A stretch of 30,902 bases of DNA from positions 1 through 30,902 of the forward strand of contig DAOTVZ010000314.1 in assembly GCA_034436045.1 (NCBI GenBank), in the 5' to 3' direction. Source of the DNA: H111-94 sp034436045. GTDB lineage: Bacteria > Chloroflexota > Ktedonobacteria > Ktedonobacterales > Ktedonobacteraceae. Shown piece by piece: positions 8,239 to 16,193 of this stretch. The stretch's first letter is position 1. Each line of letters starts with the position of its first letter. A model generated the notes under the pieces. The model saw only the letters and a program-made list of their open reading frames with translations, was not told the origin of the DNA and did not search any database. The translations under genes were made by a program, and so were the position numbers.

Positions 8239-8602
8239 TGCGCTCCTGTTCCTTGAGCTTGTTTAGCTGTGCCTCTATCGCCGCGTCGAGTTCCTGTTCA
8301 CGTGCCCGCTCCTGCTCAAAGCGCGCCTTGAGTGCGACCGCCGCGCGCCGGATGTAGCGTTCGCGCAAGTGATTGTAGTCTTCTTCCGAGATATTATCAA
8401 GCTGATAGTCCAGTTCCACTTCTTGCAGCGCATTACGAGCGGCCTGTTCCTGTTCTAACACAGCATGCAGTGTCTCACTGCTCTTACTGTTCTCGCCATT
8501 TTCTCCTGTCGGCAAGGTTTGTGCGGCCTTCTGATGATAGATAGGATAAAGGACATAGGCCAGAGCGGCCAGACCCAGGACACATGCGACCAGTATTGCC
8601 AT
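8219..8602 (-). CDS. CcmI-like short cytochrome c biogenesis protein
   Basis: The 127-aa product has an N-terminal membrane helix (residues 1-20). A long charged coiled-coil-like region follows, containing ALQEVELDYQLDNISEEDY, which resembles the CcmI N-terminal block (ALxELExDYxxGxLSExDY). The TPR half of classical CcmI is absent. CcmI holds apocytochrome c for the CcmFH ligation complex. The ATG at 8602 overlaps the TGA of ccmH by one base (TGATG), so the two are translationally coupled. The tail similarity to the SHOCT-like end of the next protein is notable. Confidence 0.8.
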   Translation of the reverse strand: MAILVACVLGLAALAYVLYPIYHQKAAQTLPTGENGENSKSSETLHAVLEQEQAARNALQEVELDYQLDNISEEDYNHLRERYIRRAAVALKARFEQERAREQELDAAIEAQLNKLKEQERNEETAE

Positions 8603-9228
8603 CAGTGCTTTTCCTCTCTGCGCCAGAAGAGCGGGTCTTCGGCTGCCAGTTCCTCTTCTACCTGCTTGCGGTACTCCGCCAGTTCTTTTTCGTCAACCTC
8701 AATCGTCTCCAGTGTGCCAGCGCCGCTCACAGCAGGCGCAGTTGCGGCGGCTTTACGCCAATCGAGCATTACCATAAAGACCACCACAGTGCCGCCGAGC
8801 AGCAAGATGATGGGCACAAGCCAGGCCAGCAGCGAGAAGCCCTGCCAGGGCGGCGACCAGACTATTGATGGCCCATAGCTTTGCTCAAAGTATTGAATGA
8901 TCTGCTGCTCGGATTTGCCCTCCTGCAATTGCTGGCGAATGATGCCGCGCATCTGCTGCGCCAGGGCAGAGGGAGAATTAGCTACCGACTCACCCTGGCA
9001 GATAGGACATTTGAGTTGCGAGGCCACCTGATAGACGCGCTGATCCAGTGTCATACTGGTTTCGTCATGAATCAGCATGTATGTCCAGCTCAAAGCTAGC
9101 AGGATAACTGCCAGCGCCACTATCAGCATGGGGCGTGAACGATACCATACCGGCGGCTGAGCCTTGCGCGTCTCCGCCACCTGCTGTTCCAACTGCTTCT
9201 TTGTGACGCTACCTGCCGACTCGCTCAT
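8602..9228 (-). CDS. ccmH: Cytochrome c maturation protein CcmH (thiol-disulfide)
   Basis: The 208-aa protein has an N-terminal membrane helix (about 33-51). The external CcmH domain carries the redox pair C74-P-I-C77 in LKCPICQGESVANS, matching the family LRCxxCQxxSxxxS block. A second membrane helix lies near 135-157, with a charged cytoplasmic tail. CcmH reduces apocytochrome CXXCH thiols or mixed disulfides before haem attachment by CcmF. The frame is open upstream, but the ATG at 9228 has a strong GGGAGG 8-9 nt before it and gives a normal CcmH N-terminus. It begins 13 nt after ccmF. Confidence 0.92.
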   Translation of the reverse strand: MSESAGSVTKKQLEQQVAETRKAQPPVWYRSRPMLIVALAVILLALSWTYMLIHDETSMTLDQRVYQVASQLKCPICQGESVANSPSALAQQMRGIIRQQLQEGKSEQQIIQYFEQSYGPSIVWSPPWQGFSLLAWLVPIILLLGGTVVVFMVMLDWRKAAATAPAVSGAGTLETIEVDEKELAEYRKQVEEELAAEDPLFWRREEKH

Positions 9229-9241
9229 TGCACCATCCTCC

Positions 9242-11257
9242 CTAAACCGTCGTCGTGGTAGCGGCTGGACTGCTGGTGGCCCCATGTTCAACTGGCGCGG
9301 CACGCAGGGGCGCACGTCGCCGTTCGGGCCACCAGCAGATGACACCGCCAAAGAGCATGAACAACCCACCATACCAGACCAGCACTACGAGCGGATTAAT
9401 AAAGACACGTATCTGAGCCTGTGACGCGCCCTGCCAGTCGGCCAGGAAAACGTAGATGTCGGTCAGGTTCGGCATCGTGGTAATCGAAATCTGGCTAACC
9501 GGCTGATCCTGGAAATTGTTATAGATGGTGCGCCCCGGATAGATGTAGCGCAGGAGTTGTCCATTCTGCCAGATTTGCAGTTGCGATGTGATGCTCTCAT
9601 TATCGCTATTATGTGCATCAATATTGCCCAGGAACGTGAGTTGATAGCCCGCGATATTTGCGCTCTGGCCCGCGTTGAGCGTAAAGTCCTGCTGCTGCTG
9701 GAAGAACTGTGAGCCAATAATACCCACCGTCAATATCACCATGCCCAGGTGGATGATGTAGCCGCCGTAACGTTGCCGATAGCGATTGAATAGCATGAGG
9801 ACGGCCAGCACATACGGCTCACCATGACTATGACGTACCTTCGCGCCGCGCCATAGCTCATAAAAGATGGCGCTGGCGGTGAAGGCGCAGATGGCAAAGC
9901 CGATATTCGCCAGCACAGAGGTCACGCCGAGTAAAGGCAGAATGATGGCAAAGAGCGCTGCTACCAGCGCCGGTACGCACAGATTGCGCCACAGCGCCCG
10001 CATAGAGGTACGTCGCCACGCTAGCAGCGGGCCAACACCCATTGCCAGCACCAGCACGCCCAGCAACGGCCCATTGACGTTATCATAAAATGGTGGCCCA
10101 ACCGTCATCTCCTGCTTGCGCACCACCGCCGTAATCAACGGGAACAGGGTACCCCATAGCGTGGCAAAGGTGATACCGGTTAGCAAAAGATTATTGAATA
10201 GGAAAATGCCTTCGCGCGAAATTACCGAGTCGAATTCCTGCTCGGCCTGCAATCTGGGCAGACGGAAGAAGAACAGTCCCAGCGAAAAGATGACCGCGAT
10301 AGCCAGGAAGACCAGGAAATACGCGCCAATATCTGAATAGGCGAACGAGTGTACTGAACTGATGACGCCGCTACGTACCTCAAAGGTACCAAAGATCGAG
10401 AGCAGGAACGAGGCTACGACCAGTACCAGATTCCAGACCTTCAACATCCCGCGCCGCTCCTGCACCATCGAGGAGTGTAAAAAGGCTGTCGCCGTCAGCC
10501 AGGGCAAGAGTGCGGCGTTCTCTACCGGGTCCCAACTCCAGTAGCCGCCCCAGCCCAGCACATGATAGGCCCACCACGCGCCCAGAATCAGGCCCACTGT
10601 CTGAATCGTCCACGAAGCCAGCATCCAGCGCCGGATCGAGCGCAGCCACTCGCTGTTGAGCCGCCCCGTAATCATAGCGGCTACGGCGAAGGCAAACGGA
10701 ACGGCAAAGCTCATGAAGCCCATCAGCAGCATAGGGGGGTGTACCAGCATGCCGGGATCGAGCAGCAGAGGATTGAGGCCCTGACCATCGGGGGGCGCGA
10801 CCGGCGAGCGCGTGAAGGGATTAGAGACAGTCGAAAGCACAATCAGGAAAAAGGTCAGTATCGTCATCAGTGTCGCAATGACGTAGGGTACCAGCGCGGC
10901 TGGCGCGCGTTTTGAACTCAGGACAAAGATGGCGGAGAAAATAGCGAGCATAACGGCCCAGTAGAGCAGTGATCCCTGCTGGCCGCCATAGAAGGCCGCC
11001 GTGACGTAGTACCAGGGCATGGCGAGACTGGACTCTTCCGCCACGTAGCGCACCCCAAAGTCATGCGTCAGAAATGAAATAATCAGAGCCGCCGCCGCCA
11101 GTAACATGAAAACGGCTACGACCAGCACCGCTCTTGCAGCACTGGTTTTCAACTGTGGAATATCGCGTGCCGCGCCCAGCACGGCGGTAATGACGGCGAA
11201 AACGGCGAAGCCCGTTGCAAGCATAAGGGCAATTACGCCCAGGTCTGAAAAGTACAC
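9242..11257 (-). CDS. ccmF: Cytochrome c haem lyase subunit CcmF
   Basis: The 671-aa multi-pass membrane protein (about 14-15 helices) has the tryptophan-rich haem-handling motif at about residues 236-247 (WGGYWSWDPVEN). Conserved external His residues include HPP at 173. CcmF receives haem from CcmE and, with CcmH and CcmI, forms the thioether bonds of cytochrome c. The C-terminal part contains an external domain and a final membrane helix, as in the family. The start is a GTG at 11257 with AAGGTG upstream, 13 nt after ccmE. The length matches bacterial CcmF/NrfE. Confidence 0.95.
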   Translation of the reverse strand: MYFSDLGVIALMLATGFAVFAVITAVLGAARDIPQLKTSAARAVLVVAVFMLLAAAALIISFLTHDFGVRYVAEESSLAMPWYYVTAAFYGGQQGSLLYWAVMLAIFSAIFVLSSKRAPAALVPYVIATLMTILTFFLIVLSTVSNPFTRSPVAPPDGQGLNPLLLDPGMLVHPPMLLMGFMSFAVPFAFAVAAMITGRLNSEWLRSIRRWMLASWTIQTVGLILGAWWAYHVLGWGGYWSWDPVENAALLPWLTATAFLHSSMVQERRGMLKVWNLVLVVASFLLSIFGTFEVRSGVISSVHSFAYSDIGAYFLVFLAIAVIFSLGLFFFRLPRLQAEQEFDSVISREGIFLFNNLLLTGITFATLWGTLFPLITAVVRKQEMTVGPPFYDNVNGPLLGVLVLAMGVGPLLAWRRTSMRALWRNLCVPALVAALFAIILPLLGVTSVLANIGFAICAFTASAIFYELWRGAKVRHSHGEPYVLAVLMLFNRYRQRYGGYIIHLGMVILTVGIIGSQFFQQQQDFTLNAGQSANIAGYQLTFLGNIDAHNSDNESITSQLQIWQNGQLLRYIYPGRTIYNNFQDQPVSQISITTMPNLTDIYVFLADWQGASQAQIRVFINPLVVLVWYGGLFMLFGGVICWWPERRRAPLRAAPVEHGATSSPAATTTTV

Positions 11258-11270
11258 AGCGACACCTTAT

Positions 11271-11741
11271 TTATTGAGCCGTCGGCGTGGCAATCTGGAA
11301 TTTCGATGGACACTTGGTCAGCAGGGAGTCGGCCTGGAAGGTACCATGCCCTGGATAGCGCCCTTCGACCACTACCTGCGCGCCCGCGCGGAAAATATCC
11401 GGTACAACTCCTGTATAGGACACGGGCAGAGATTGCTTGCCGTCGTTAATGACAAATGTAATGCGATCACTCCGGTCGTCGCGCACAATCGACCCCTGTT
11501 GCACAACGCCGGCCACGCGCACGTCCTGCGTTGCACAGGTGCTGCAATGCATAAGTTCCGATACCGTCATATAGTAGACGGCGTTGGACTGCGTGTTCGC
11601 GTAGACAAGATAGAAAATTGCGCCGAGAATAGCCGCGCCCGCCAGCAGAAAACTCACCGGCAAACGCCTCTTTCGGCGTGGCGAACGCGCCGAAGAAGGA
11701 GCTTCTAATTGATCTTCGCGCGTAGTAACAACAGACTGCAC
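11271..11741 (-). CDS. ccmE: Cytochrome c maturation haem chaperone CcmE, Cys-type
   Basis: The 156-aa protein has a basic N-terminus, one membrane helix (about 30-48) and the CcmE OB-fold. Recognisable blocks are YYMTVSEL, VRVAGVVQQGSI and VSYTGVVPDIFRAG. Classical CcmE binds haem covalently through His in an HxxxY motif near the C-terminus. Here the aligned sequence is TKCPSKF, giving Cys144 and Phe148. Cys-type CcmE (CxxxY) is known from archaea and Desulfovibrio. An additional CxxC (C66, C69) lies in the loop after SEL. The start is taken as GTG 11741 because AAGGGAGG lies 7 nt upstream; the longer frame would add 25 residues unlike CcmE. Confidence 0.92.
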   Translation of the reverse strand: MQSVVTTREDQLEAPSSARSPRRKRRLPVSFLLAGAAILGAIFYLVYANTQSNAVYYMTVSELMHCSTCATQDVRVAGVVQQGSIVRDDRSDRITFVINDGKQSLPVSYTGVVPDIFRAGAQVVVEGRYPGHGTFQADSLLTKCPSKFQIATPTAQ

Positions 11742-11754
11742 GATACAACCTCCC

Positions 11755-12225
11755 TTAATGGGGCGTGAGTGATAATTCAAAAAGTATATTGAGCAATGCC
11801 CCCAGTACAAATACAATGATGCCCAGAGACAGCATCAGTTTCGGCGCAGCCTTCGAGAAGCGCGTAGAGCGTTTCGCCAACCTCCGTACATCGCTCTGCC
11901 CCATATAGAGCGCGAGGATGAACAGCACGACGGCCAGCACAATCTTGAGCGCCAGTACCAGCAGGTAGGGCAGGCCCAGCGTGGTCTGTGTCAGGCGATC
12001 AAAGGTCAGATACGCGCCCGTCAGCAGCAGAACGCCCATGCAAACATTCACCATCTGCTTGAACAGAGTGGCAATTTTCGCTGCTACTGCCGGAGCCGGG
12101 CCGCCGAGGCGCAGCGCCGGTGTCACAACCAGCAGGTACATGATGCTGCCACCGACCCAGGCCGCTCCCGCCAGTATGTGCGCCGAGCGCATCATGACGC
12201 GCAAAGCCAGCACGAACGCTATCAT
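11755..12225 (-). CDS. CopD-like integral membrane protein
   Basis: The 156-aa protein has four or five hydrophobic helices. Its first segment, RSAHILAGAAWVGGSIMYLLVVTPALR, resembles the start of the CopD/YchN-type membrane domain, including the conserved His before the helix and the AWVGG turn. CopD members are linked to copper uptake or quinone/haem chemistry, but the substrate is not determined here. The ATG at 12225 overlaps the stop of the thioredoxin gene (ATGA), which fixes the start; the longer open frame overlaps that gene by much more. Its position inside the ccm operon suggests a role in metal or redox supply to cytochrome assembly, by inference. Confidence 0.72.
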   Translation of the reverse strand: MIAFVLALRVMMRSAHILAGAAWVGGSIMYLLVVTPALRLGGPAPAVAAKIATLFKQMVNVCMGVLLLTGAYLTFDRLTQTTLGLPYLLVLALKIVLAVVLFILALYMGQSDVRRLAKRSTRFSKAAPKLMLSLGIIVFVLGALLNILFELSLTPH

Positions 12226-12899
12226 TCCAGTATCTTTGCCGTTTCCATCTTCAAGCCTTGCGCATTCAGCGCGCTGATCCATTTCGCCACGACAATGCCC
12301 TGGCGATTGATAAAGAACGTTTCAGGAAAACCGGTCACGCCATAGCTGATGATGGTCGAGCCATCCATCGTATCTTCTACATTGAGATAACTGATATGAT
12401 ATTTTTGCAGGAAAGCCACCCCATCGGCCTGCTTCACCTCCTGCCCATCAATGCCGATCAGGATCACGCCTTGCGCCTTGAGTTTGGGCCACTCTTGCGC
12501 CAGAAAAGGTGCCTCCTGCTGACAGGGGTCACACCACGAAGCCCAGAAGTTCAAGATGATAGGATGGCCTTTTAAGTCAGCTAAATGGATAGTTTTGGTC
12601 GAGCCATTGAGCGCAGGCAGCGTGAAATCAACCATTGGCTTCCCCTTGAGGGGAAAGCTCGTTACGTCCCCGCTCAGCGTCGTGCTGTTGCTAGCGCTGC
12701 TCGCAGCACTATTATTCTGCTGCGCCGGTGTCAGCAACTGCGTCCAGAGCAGCACCAGCAAGGCAACATTCAAGACGCTCACCAGAATAAATATCGTAAT
12801 ACTGCGCTTGCGCGAGCGTTTACGTGCAGGCGAAGTCGTCAATGCTGCCTCTTTTTGATCTGTCTGCGTGATGTGCGATGCTTGACTGTTTATATCCAT
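12222..12899 (-). CDS. TlpA/ResA/CcmG-like membrane-anchored thioredoxin
   Basis: The 225-aa protein has a cytoplasmic basic N-terminus, a membrane anchor at about 33-55, a Ser/Asn-rich linker and an external thioredoxin fold. The active site is C123-D-P-C126 in FWASWCDPCQQEAP. The cis-proline loop is in GVTGFPETFFI, and a GIDGQE strand lies between them. Proteins of this type reduce the CXXCH thiols of apocytochromes (CcmG/ResA). It is the first gene of the ccm operon as read on the minus strand. The start at 12899 has no strong ribosome site, only a weak GGAA. Upstream lies the repeat-rich region 12900-13253, where the operon promoter must be. Confidence 0.9.
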   Translation of the reverse strand: MDINSQASHITQTDQKEAALTTSPARKRSRKRSITIFILVSVLNVALLVLLWTQLLTPAQQNNSAASSASNSTTLSGDVTSFPLKGKPMVDFTLPALNGSTKTIHLADLKGHPIILNFWASWCDPCQQEAPFLAQEWPKLKAQGVILIGIDGQEVKQADGVAFLQKYHISYLNVEDTMDGSTIISYGVTGFPETFFINRQGIVVAKWISALNAQGLKMETAKILE

Positions 12900-13017
12900 A
12901 TTTGCACTATTCCAGCATGGTAGAAAACGACACTTTGATTATGTTGCTTGAGCCTGATAGGCAACTTGCAATGCCCCAGGCCCACCTTACAATGACCTGA
13001 ACGTTTTCATCTCCATC

Positions 13018-13050
13018 TTGTAGGGGCGTGATTCATCACGCCCTGCCTGC
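13018..13050 (+). repeat. Palindromic intergenic repeat, copy 2
   Basis: Core GGGCGTGATTCATCACGCCC with 5' GTAG and 3' CTGCCTGC. A 25-nt part (13020-13044) is exactly the reverse complement of 13113-13137 and of 13183-13207. Confidence 0.85.
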
Positions 13051-13110
13051 TGCCCGCCTGCCCGTCTGCCTGCCTGCCCGTCACACCAGTACAACATGAT
13101 GCACAGGTGG

Positions 13111-13139
13111 AGAGGGCGTGATGAATCACGCCCCTACGA
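13111..13139 (-). repeat. Palindromic intergenic repeat, copy 3 (inverted)
   Basis: The core GGGCGTGATGAATCACGCCC ends in CCTACGA, so it points opposite to copy 2. All 29 nt are identical to 13181-13209. Confidence 0.85.
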
Positions 13140-13180
13140 TGGGTAGCATATTGCCTGTAACAAATCTTTGGGAGAGATGA

Positions 13181-13209
13181 AGAGGGCGTGATGAATCACG
13201 CCCCTACGA
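13181..13209 (-). repeat. Palindromic intergenic repeat, copy 4 (inverted)
   Basis: Identical over 29 nt to 13111-13139 and 70 bp from it in the same orientation. It lies about 45 bp after the 3' end of the GH35 gene as read on the minus strand. Confidence 0.85.
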
Positions 13210-13231
13210 GTTTCGGGCGGAAAATTTCATT

Positions 13232-13250
13232 ATCCCGTGGACGGGATTGC
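13232..13250. repeat. Second repeat type, copy a
   Basis: ATCCCGTGGACGGGATTGC occurs here and again exactly at 17737-17755. The sequence is itself a near-palindrome (ATCCCGTGGACGGGAT). It lies 4 nt beyond the GH35 stop codon. Confidence 0.75.
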
Positions 13251-13253
13251 GGG

Positions 13254-14825
13254 TCATTCGTAGCGGTACACGCTACAGTGTTCAATGCTGAGCGGTTGCG
13301 TAAAGGAGAAACGCCAGCGCTGCCCCTGGTTGGTTTCATCGCCATTCAGGCGGCGGGTCATGACCCAGCGACTCTGGTGGTACTCACCCTCATCGACTGC
13401 AGCGATCCCTGCCAGCGCCGGGCCGGGCGTGATAGGGCGAAAGCCGACCTGAAAGCCGTAGCCCGCGCCAATGAAGTGGTTCGGGCCATCGGTCATTAAC
13501 AGACCATAGCCGTCTTTGGCGCTCGCCCCAAAACTCTGATCGAGCGTGATTTCCAATTCATAGTCCCCCAACTCCCTGACCATGCGTGGGTGTTCTTCGT
13601 TGAGTTGGAAACCAATTATCTCGCCCCGGCCCTGGTGTGCCAGGATGAGCGGCGCAATCTGCCGTAGGACGCGATAGCTTTTGCTGAGTGTCGAATCTGC
13701 GGGTTGCTCAATGGAGTCGATGGCAAACGGTGAGGTGCCGATGGCATCATGCGCGCCAATGGCGTAGAAGAAGTTCGGCGCGCACTCGTCGCCACGCCGC
13801 ATCTCAGGAATAAAGAGCGGGTTGTTGCGCCGGGTATAGCGTTGACACCAGTCCTGGAAATTATCGAAATAGATGTCAGGACTCAAAAAGTCAATGTGCG
13901 GGCAACCGGCGCGCCATAAATCGAGCGAGTGCGGCAATGGACCACCGCTAGGCCACTGGCCGGGCTGGAACTGTGGCGCGTTGAGCCAGGCATTCACGAA
14001 CATCGGTAGCGCATACTCCGCCTTACCGGCAGCGGCAACGTGATCCACGTAGCGCGCATAATGCCAGGCCATGAAGATTTCATCAGTCTGTGCGCCGCTT
14101 CCAAATATCTCTTGCCAGCTACCGGTAGTTTTGCTCCCACCGGCTTCCCAGGCCTGTCGTAGCTCAATGCCCAGTTCGGGCCGATGCTGCTGAAGCTGTG
14201 TCAGTAACGCCTCCGGTACCTGGTCGGCAAACGCCCGTTGCGCAGCCTCTGAACGATCACGGCTATCGCCTAATATGCCAACTTCATTTTCTACCTGCAT
14301 CATAATGACGGTGTGCTCATCCCCATCAACTGCGCGAATGTGACGCATAAGGGCCGCGAAGGCCCTGGCATCGGCCCGCCAGTTTGCCTCAGCAAACGTC
14401 GAAAGCACCTCAATGCTCTGACCATCCTGGCGCTTGACACGTGGGAACCGGCGATAATCCTGTTTCACCCATACCGGCACGTAGCTGGACATGCCATTCT
14501 TCCAACTACCAAACCAGAGAAAGATCAGGTGCAGTTCATGACGACGTGCCTCTTGAATGAGGCCATCCACGAGGCTGAAATCGAAGTGGCCCTCCTCCGG
14601 TTCAATGAGTTCCCAGGAGACGGGTGTTAGCACAGTATTGAGGTTCAATGCTACCAATCGCTCCCAGATGGGCCGCATATAGCCCAGGTGCGATGAACTG
14701 GAGTTATGCAATTCACCCCCAAGCACCAGAAAGGGCTGGCCATTCACAATAAGCTGTGTCGCGCTACCCTGCTTACTCAGATGGGGTATTTGTGTATTGC
14801 CTCTGTCTGACATTGAGGTCATCAT
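13254..14825 (-). CDS. GH35 beta-galactosidase-like enzyme with DUF5597-type C-terminus
   Basis: The 523-aa protein has the GH35/GH-A TIM-barrel opening (GQPFLVLGGELHNSSSS, then LNLNTVLTPVSWELIEPEEG). The likely acid/base Glu is E181 in QVENEVG, and the likely nucleophile is E341 in LFIPEMRRG. The final 120 residues (EIIGFQLNEEHPR, YELEIT, GAGYGFQV) match the beta domain found with GH35 as DUF5597. The expected reaction is removal of terminal beta-D-galactose from oligosaccharides. There is no signal peptide, so it is probably cytoplasmic. It is divergent from the LacI regulator and the transport operon, which makes it part of the same sugar system. The ATG at 14825 (or 14822) has AGAAGGGA about 14 nt upstream, a rather loose fit. 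Confidence 0.88.
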   Translation of the reverse strand: MMTSMSDRGNTQIPHLSKQGSATQLIVNGQPFLVLGGELHNSSSSHLGYMRPIWERLVALNLNTVLTPVSWELIEPEEGHFDFSLVDGLIQEARRHELHLIFLWFGSWKNGMSSYVPVWVKQDYRRFPRVKRQDGQSIEVLSTFAEANWRADARAFAALMRHIRAVDGDEHTVIMMQVENEVGILGDSRDRSEAAQRAFADQVPEALLTQLQQHRPELGIELRQAWEAGGSKTTGSWQEIFGSGAQTDEIFMAWHYARYVDHVAAAGKAEYALPMFVNAWLNAPQFQPGQWPSGGPLPHSLDLWRAGCPHIDFLSPDIYFDNFQDWCQRYTRRNNPLFIPEMRRGDECAPNFFYAIGAHDAIGTSPFAIDSIEQPADSTLSKSYRVLRQIAPLILAHQGRGEIIGFQLNEEHPRMVRELGDYELEITLDQSFGASAKDGYGLLMTDGPNHFIGAGYGFQVGFRPITPGPALAGIAAVDEGEYHQSRWVMTRRLNGDETNQGQRWRFSFTQPLSIEHCSVYRYE

Positions 14826-14989
14826 GGAGAGATTTGTCCCTTCTTTCTACGTATTTTCTATGGCTTCTTGATTTTGCCTGGTGAAACTATATAAACACTG
14901 TACCACACAGGGCGCATGTGTGGCGCAAGGCGACCGCGAGGATCGCTCTGTCGGCTGCAAAAAATTGACGGACCTCCTTGCCGTAGGGA

Positions 14990-15018
14990 TTGACTTTTGG
15001 AAAAATGCCGAGTATGCT
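14990..15018 (+). promoter_or_regulatory. Sigma-70-like promoter of the LacI-family gene
   Basis: TTGACT (14990-14995) and TATGCT (15013-15018) are separated by 17 bp and lie 48 nt before the ATG. The expected start site falls just before the operator at 15030-15047. Confidence 0.6.
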
Positions 15019-15029
15019 TGAAGAGATAC

Positions 15030-15047
15030 AGGTTAATCGATAAACCT
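15030..15047. promoter_or_regulatory. Putative LacI-family operator
   Basis: AGGTTAATCGATAAACCT is a near-perfect 18-bp inverted repeat around a central CG (ATCGAT core), the usual form of LacI-family operators. It lies directly after the promoter at 14990-15018, in the 5' leader of the regulator gene and in the divergent interval with GH35. This suggests autorepression and possibly control of both directions. Confidence 0.6.
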
Positions 15048-15065
15048 CCTGTTTAAGAGGTCAGC

Positions 15066-16100
15066 ATGACGACGATTTACGACATTGCTAAGGTAGCAGG
15101 TGTCACAGCGACAACGGTATCGAACGTGCTTTCTGGCAAAGGCTCGGTCAGCGCTGCCACGCGCGAGCGTGTGTTGCAGGCTGTCAAAGAGCTGGAATAT
15201 GCGCCTAACCTGGTGGCGCGCAGCCTTATCAAAGGGCGTACCGGTATTATCGGTTTTACCGTGCCAGGCATGGACAATCCCTTCTATGCCGAAACCGCCT
15301 CAGCCGTTGAGCGTCTGGCCTATAAAGCAGGTTTGCGTGTTCTCATTACAACCATCCCCTGGAAAGACCAGATGGGAACACAACTGCTCAAAGACCTCAT
15401 CTTACGTCGTGTTGATGGCCTCTTAGTGACCAGCAATGATCATCTTCTGCGTACCATTCATTCCGTACCGCGTCAGCACGTTCCGCTCGTATTTTGTTTA
15501 CACGAACAAAGAGAAGACGGCCAGGCAGACGACAAAACAAAGTGCGAATATACTGTCTCCTTCGACTTCTTTCAGGCTGGACAGTTAGCTGCGGAGCATC
15601 TACTTTCACTGGGTCATCGGCGTGTGGGTCTCATCCCCCAGATCAACGTTGATGGCAAGCCGGAAGTCTATCAGGCCCGTTCCGTAGGTTTCCTGAGAAC
15701 AATGCAGGCTCACGGCTATCCTGTAGACCCGGCGCTCATCGTGGCTAGTGATCCCACCCTCGAAGGCGGTAGGCGTGCAGGCGCTAGCTTGCTCTCGCAC
15801 CCCGAACCTCCTAGCGCCATCTTCTCCACTAACGACATCATGGCTCTGGGCGTGATGCGAGCTGCATGGGAACGCGGCTTGCACATTCCTAACGATCTCT
15901 CCGTCATCGGCCTGGACGATATCAGTATGGCGGCCTACACGTCGCCCCCACTGACAACGATCAGGATCGATAAAGTTGCCCTCATGGCGAAAGCTATGGA
16001 AATACTCCTGCTGGTAATTGAGGGCAAAGCTGTTCCGTCCGTACCCCTTTTCCCGGCAACTCTCATTATTCGTCACTCAACTGCGCCCTATACAGGATAA
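15066..16100 (+). CDS. LacI-family transcriptional regulator
   Basis: The 344-aa protein begins with the LacI helix-turn-helix (TIYDIAKVAGVTATTVSNVL, residues 3-22) and the hinge helix (APNLVARSL). A periplasmic-binding-protein-like effector domain runs from about residue 60, with typical blocks GLLVTSND, SLGHRRVGLI, AIFSTNDIMALGVMRA and LSVIGLDDISMAAYTSPPLTT. It is expected to repress the adjacent sugar genes until a sugar binds. AGAGG lies 5 nt before the ATG. A candidate operator is in its own leader (15030-15047). It is first in line with the transporter and glycosidase genes. Confidence 0.95.
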   Translation: MTTIYDIAKVAGVTATTVSNVLSGKGSVSAATRERVLQAVKELEYAPNLVARSLIKGRTGIIGFTVPGMDNPFYAETASAVERLAYKAGLRVLITTIPWKDQMGTQLLKDLILRRVDGLLVTSNDHLLRTIHSVPRQHVPLVFCLHEQREDGQADDKTKCEYTVSFDFFQAGQLAAEHLLSLGHRRVGLIPQINVDGKPEVYQARSVGFLRTMQAHGYPVDPALIVASDPTLEGGRRAGASLLSHPEPPSAIFSTNDIMALGVMRAAWERGLHIPNDLSVIGLDDISMAAYTSPPLTTIRIDKVALMAKAMEILLLVIEGKAVPSVPLFPATLIIRHSTAPYTG

Positions 16101-16152
16101 GTATAGCTAAGGAGGTGGTAATACGAGATAGTTAAGCAAAGACTACTTGCCT

Positions 16153-16193
16153 TACCCTTTGCGAGTATTGTGATCTTGACCATGCAAAGGGTA
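16153..16193. promoter_or_regulatory. Inverted repeat at the promoter region of the sugar-binding protein
   Basis: Perfect 10-bp arms TACCCTTTGC (16153-16162) and GCAAAGGGTA (16184-16193) are separated by 21 nt. A candidate -35 (TTGACC, 16176-16181) lies in the loop, and an 18-bp spacer leads to TTTTAT (16200-16205). It may be an operator with two half-sites, or a hairpin ending the lacI transcript, although no T-run follows. Confidence 0.45.

Larger units (their letters stand above)
12900..13253. other. 354-bp gene-free region filled with palindromic repeats
   Basis: I see no convincing gene. The part next to the thioredoxin gene (12900-13017) should carry the ccm operon promoter. On the minus strand a CATAAT hexamer lies about 50 nt before the ATG, with TTGCCT 15 nt further upstream, which is weak. 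The remainder holds three copies of the palindromic repeat (13018, 13111, 13181), a C/T/G-rich microsatellite-like CTGCCTGC stretch at 13042-13081, and a second repeat type at 13232-13250. Confidence 0.7.

Noticed and set aside
9229..9372. Extended N-terminus of CcmH overlapping ccmF
   Set aside because: It would overlap the ccmF end by more than 100 nt with Pro/Arg-rich residues unlike CcmH. The ATG at 9228 has a strong GGGAGG.
12900..13017. Strong ccm operon promoter
   Set aside because: CATAAT is present, but the only -35-like hexamer (TTGCCT) is at 15 bp spacing. Too weak to list as a separate feature.
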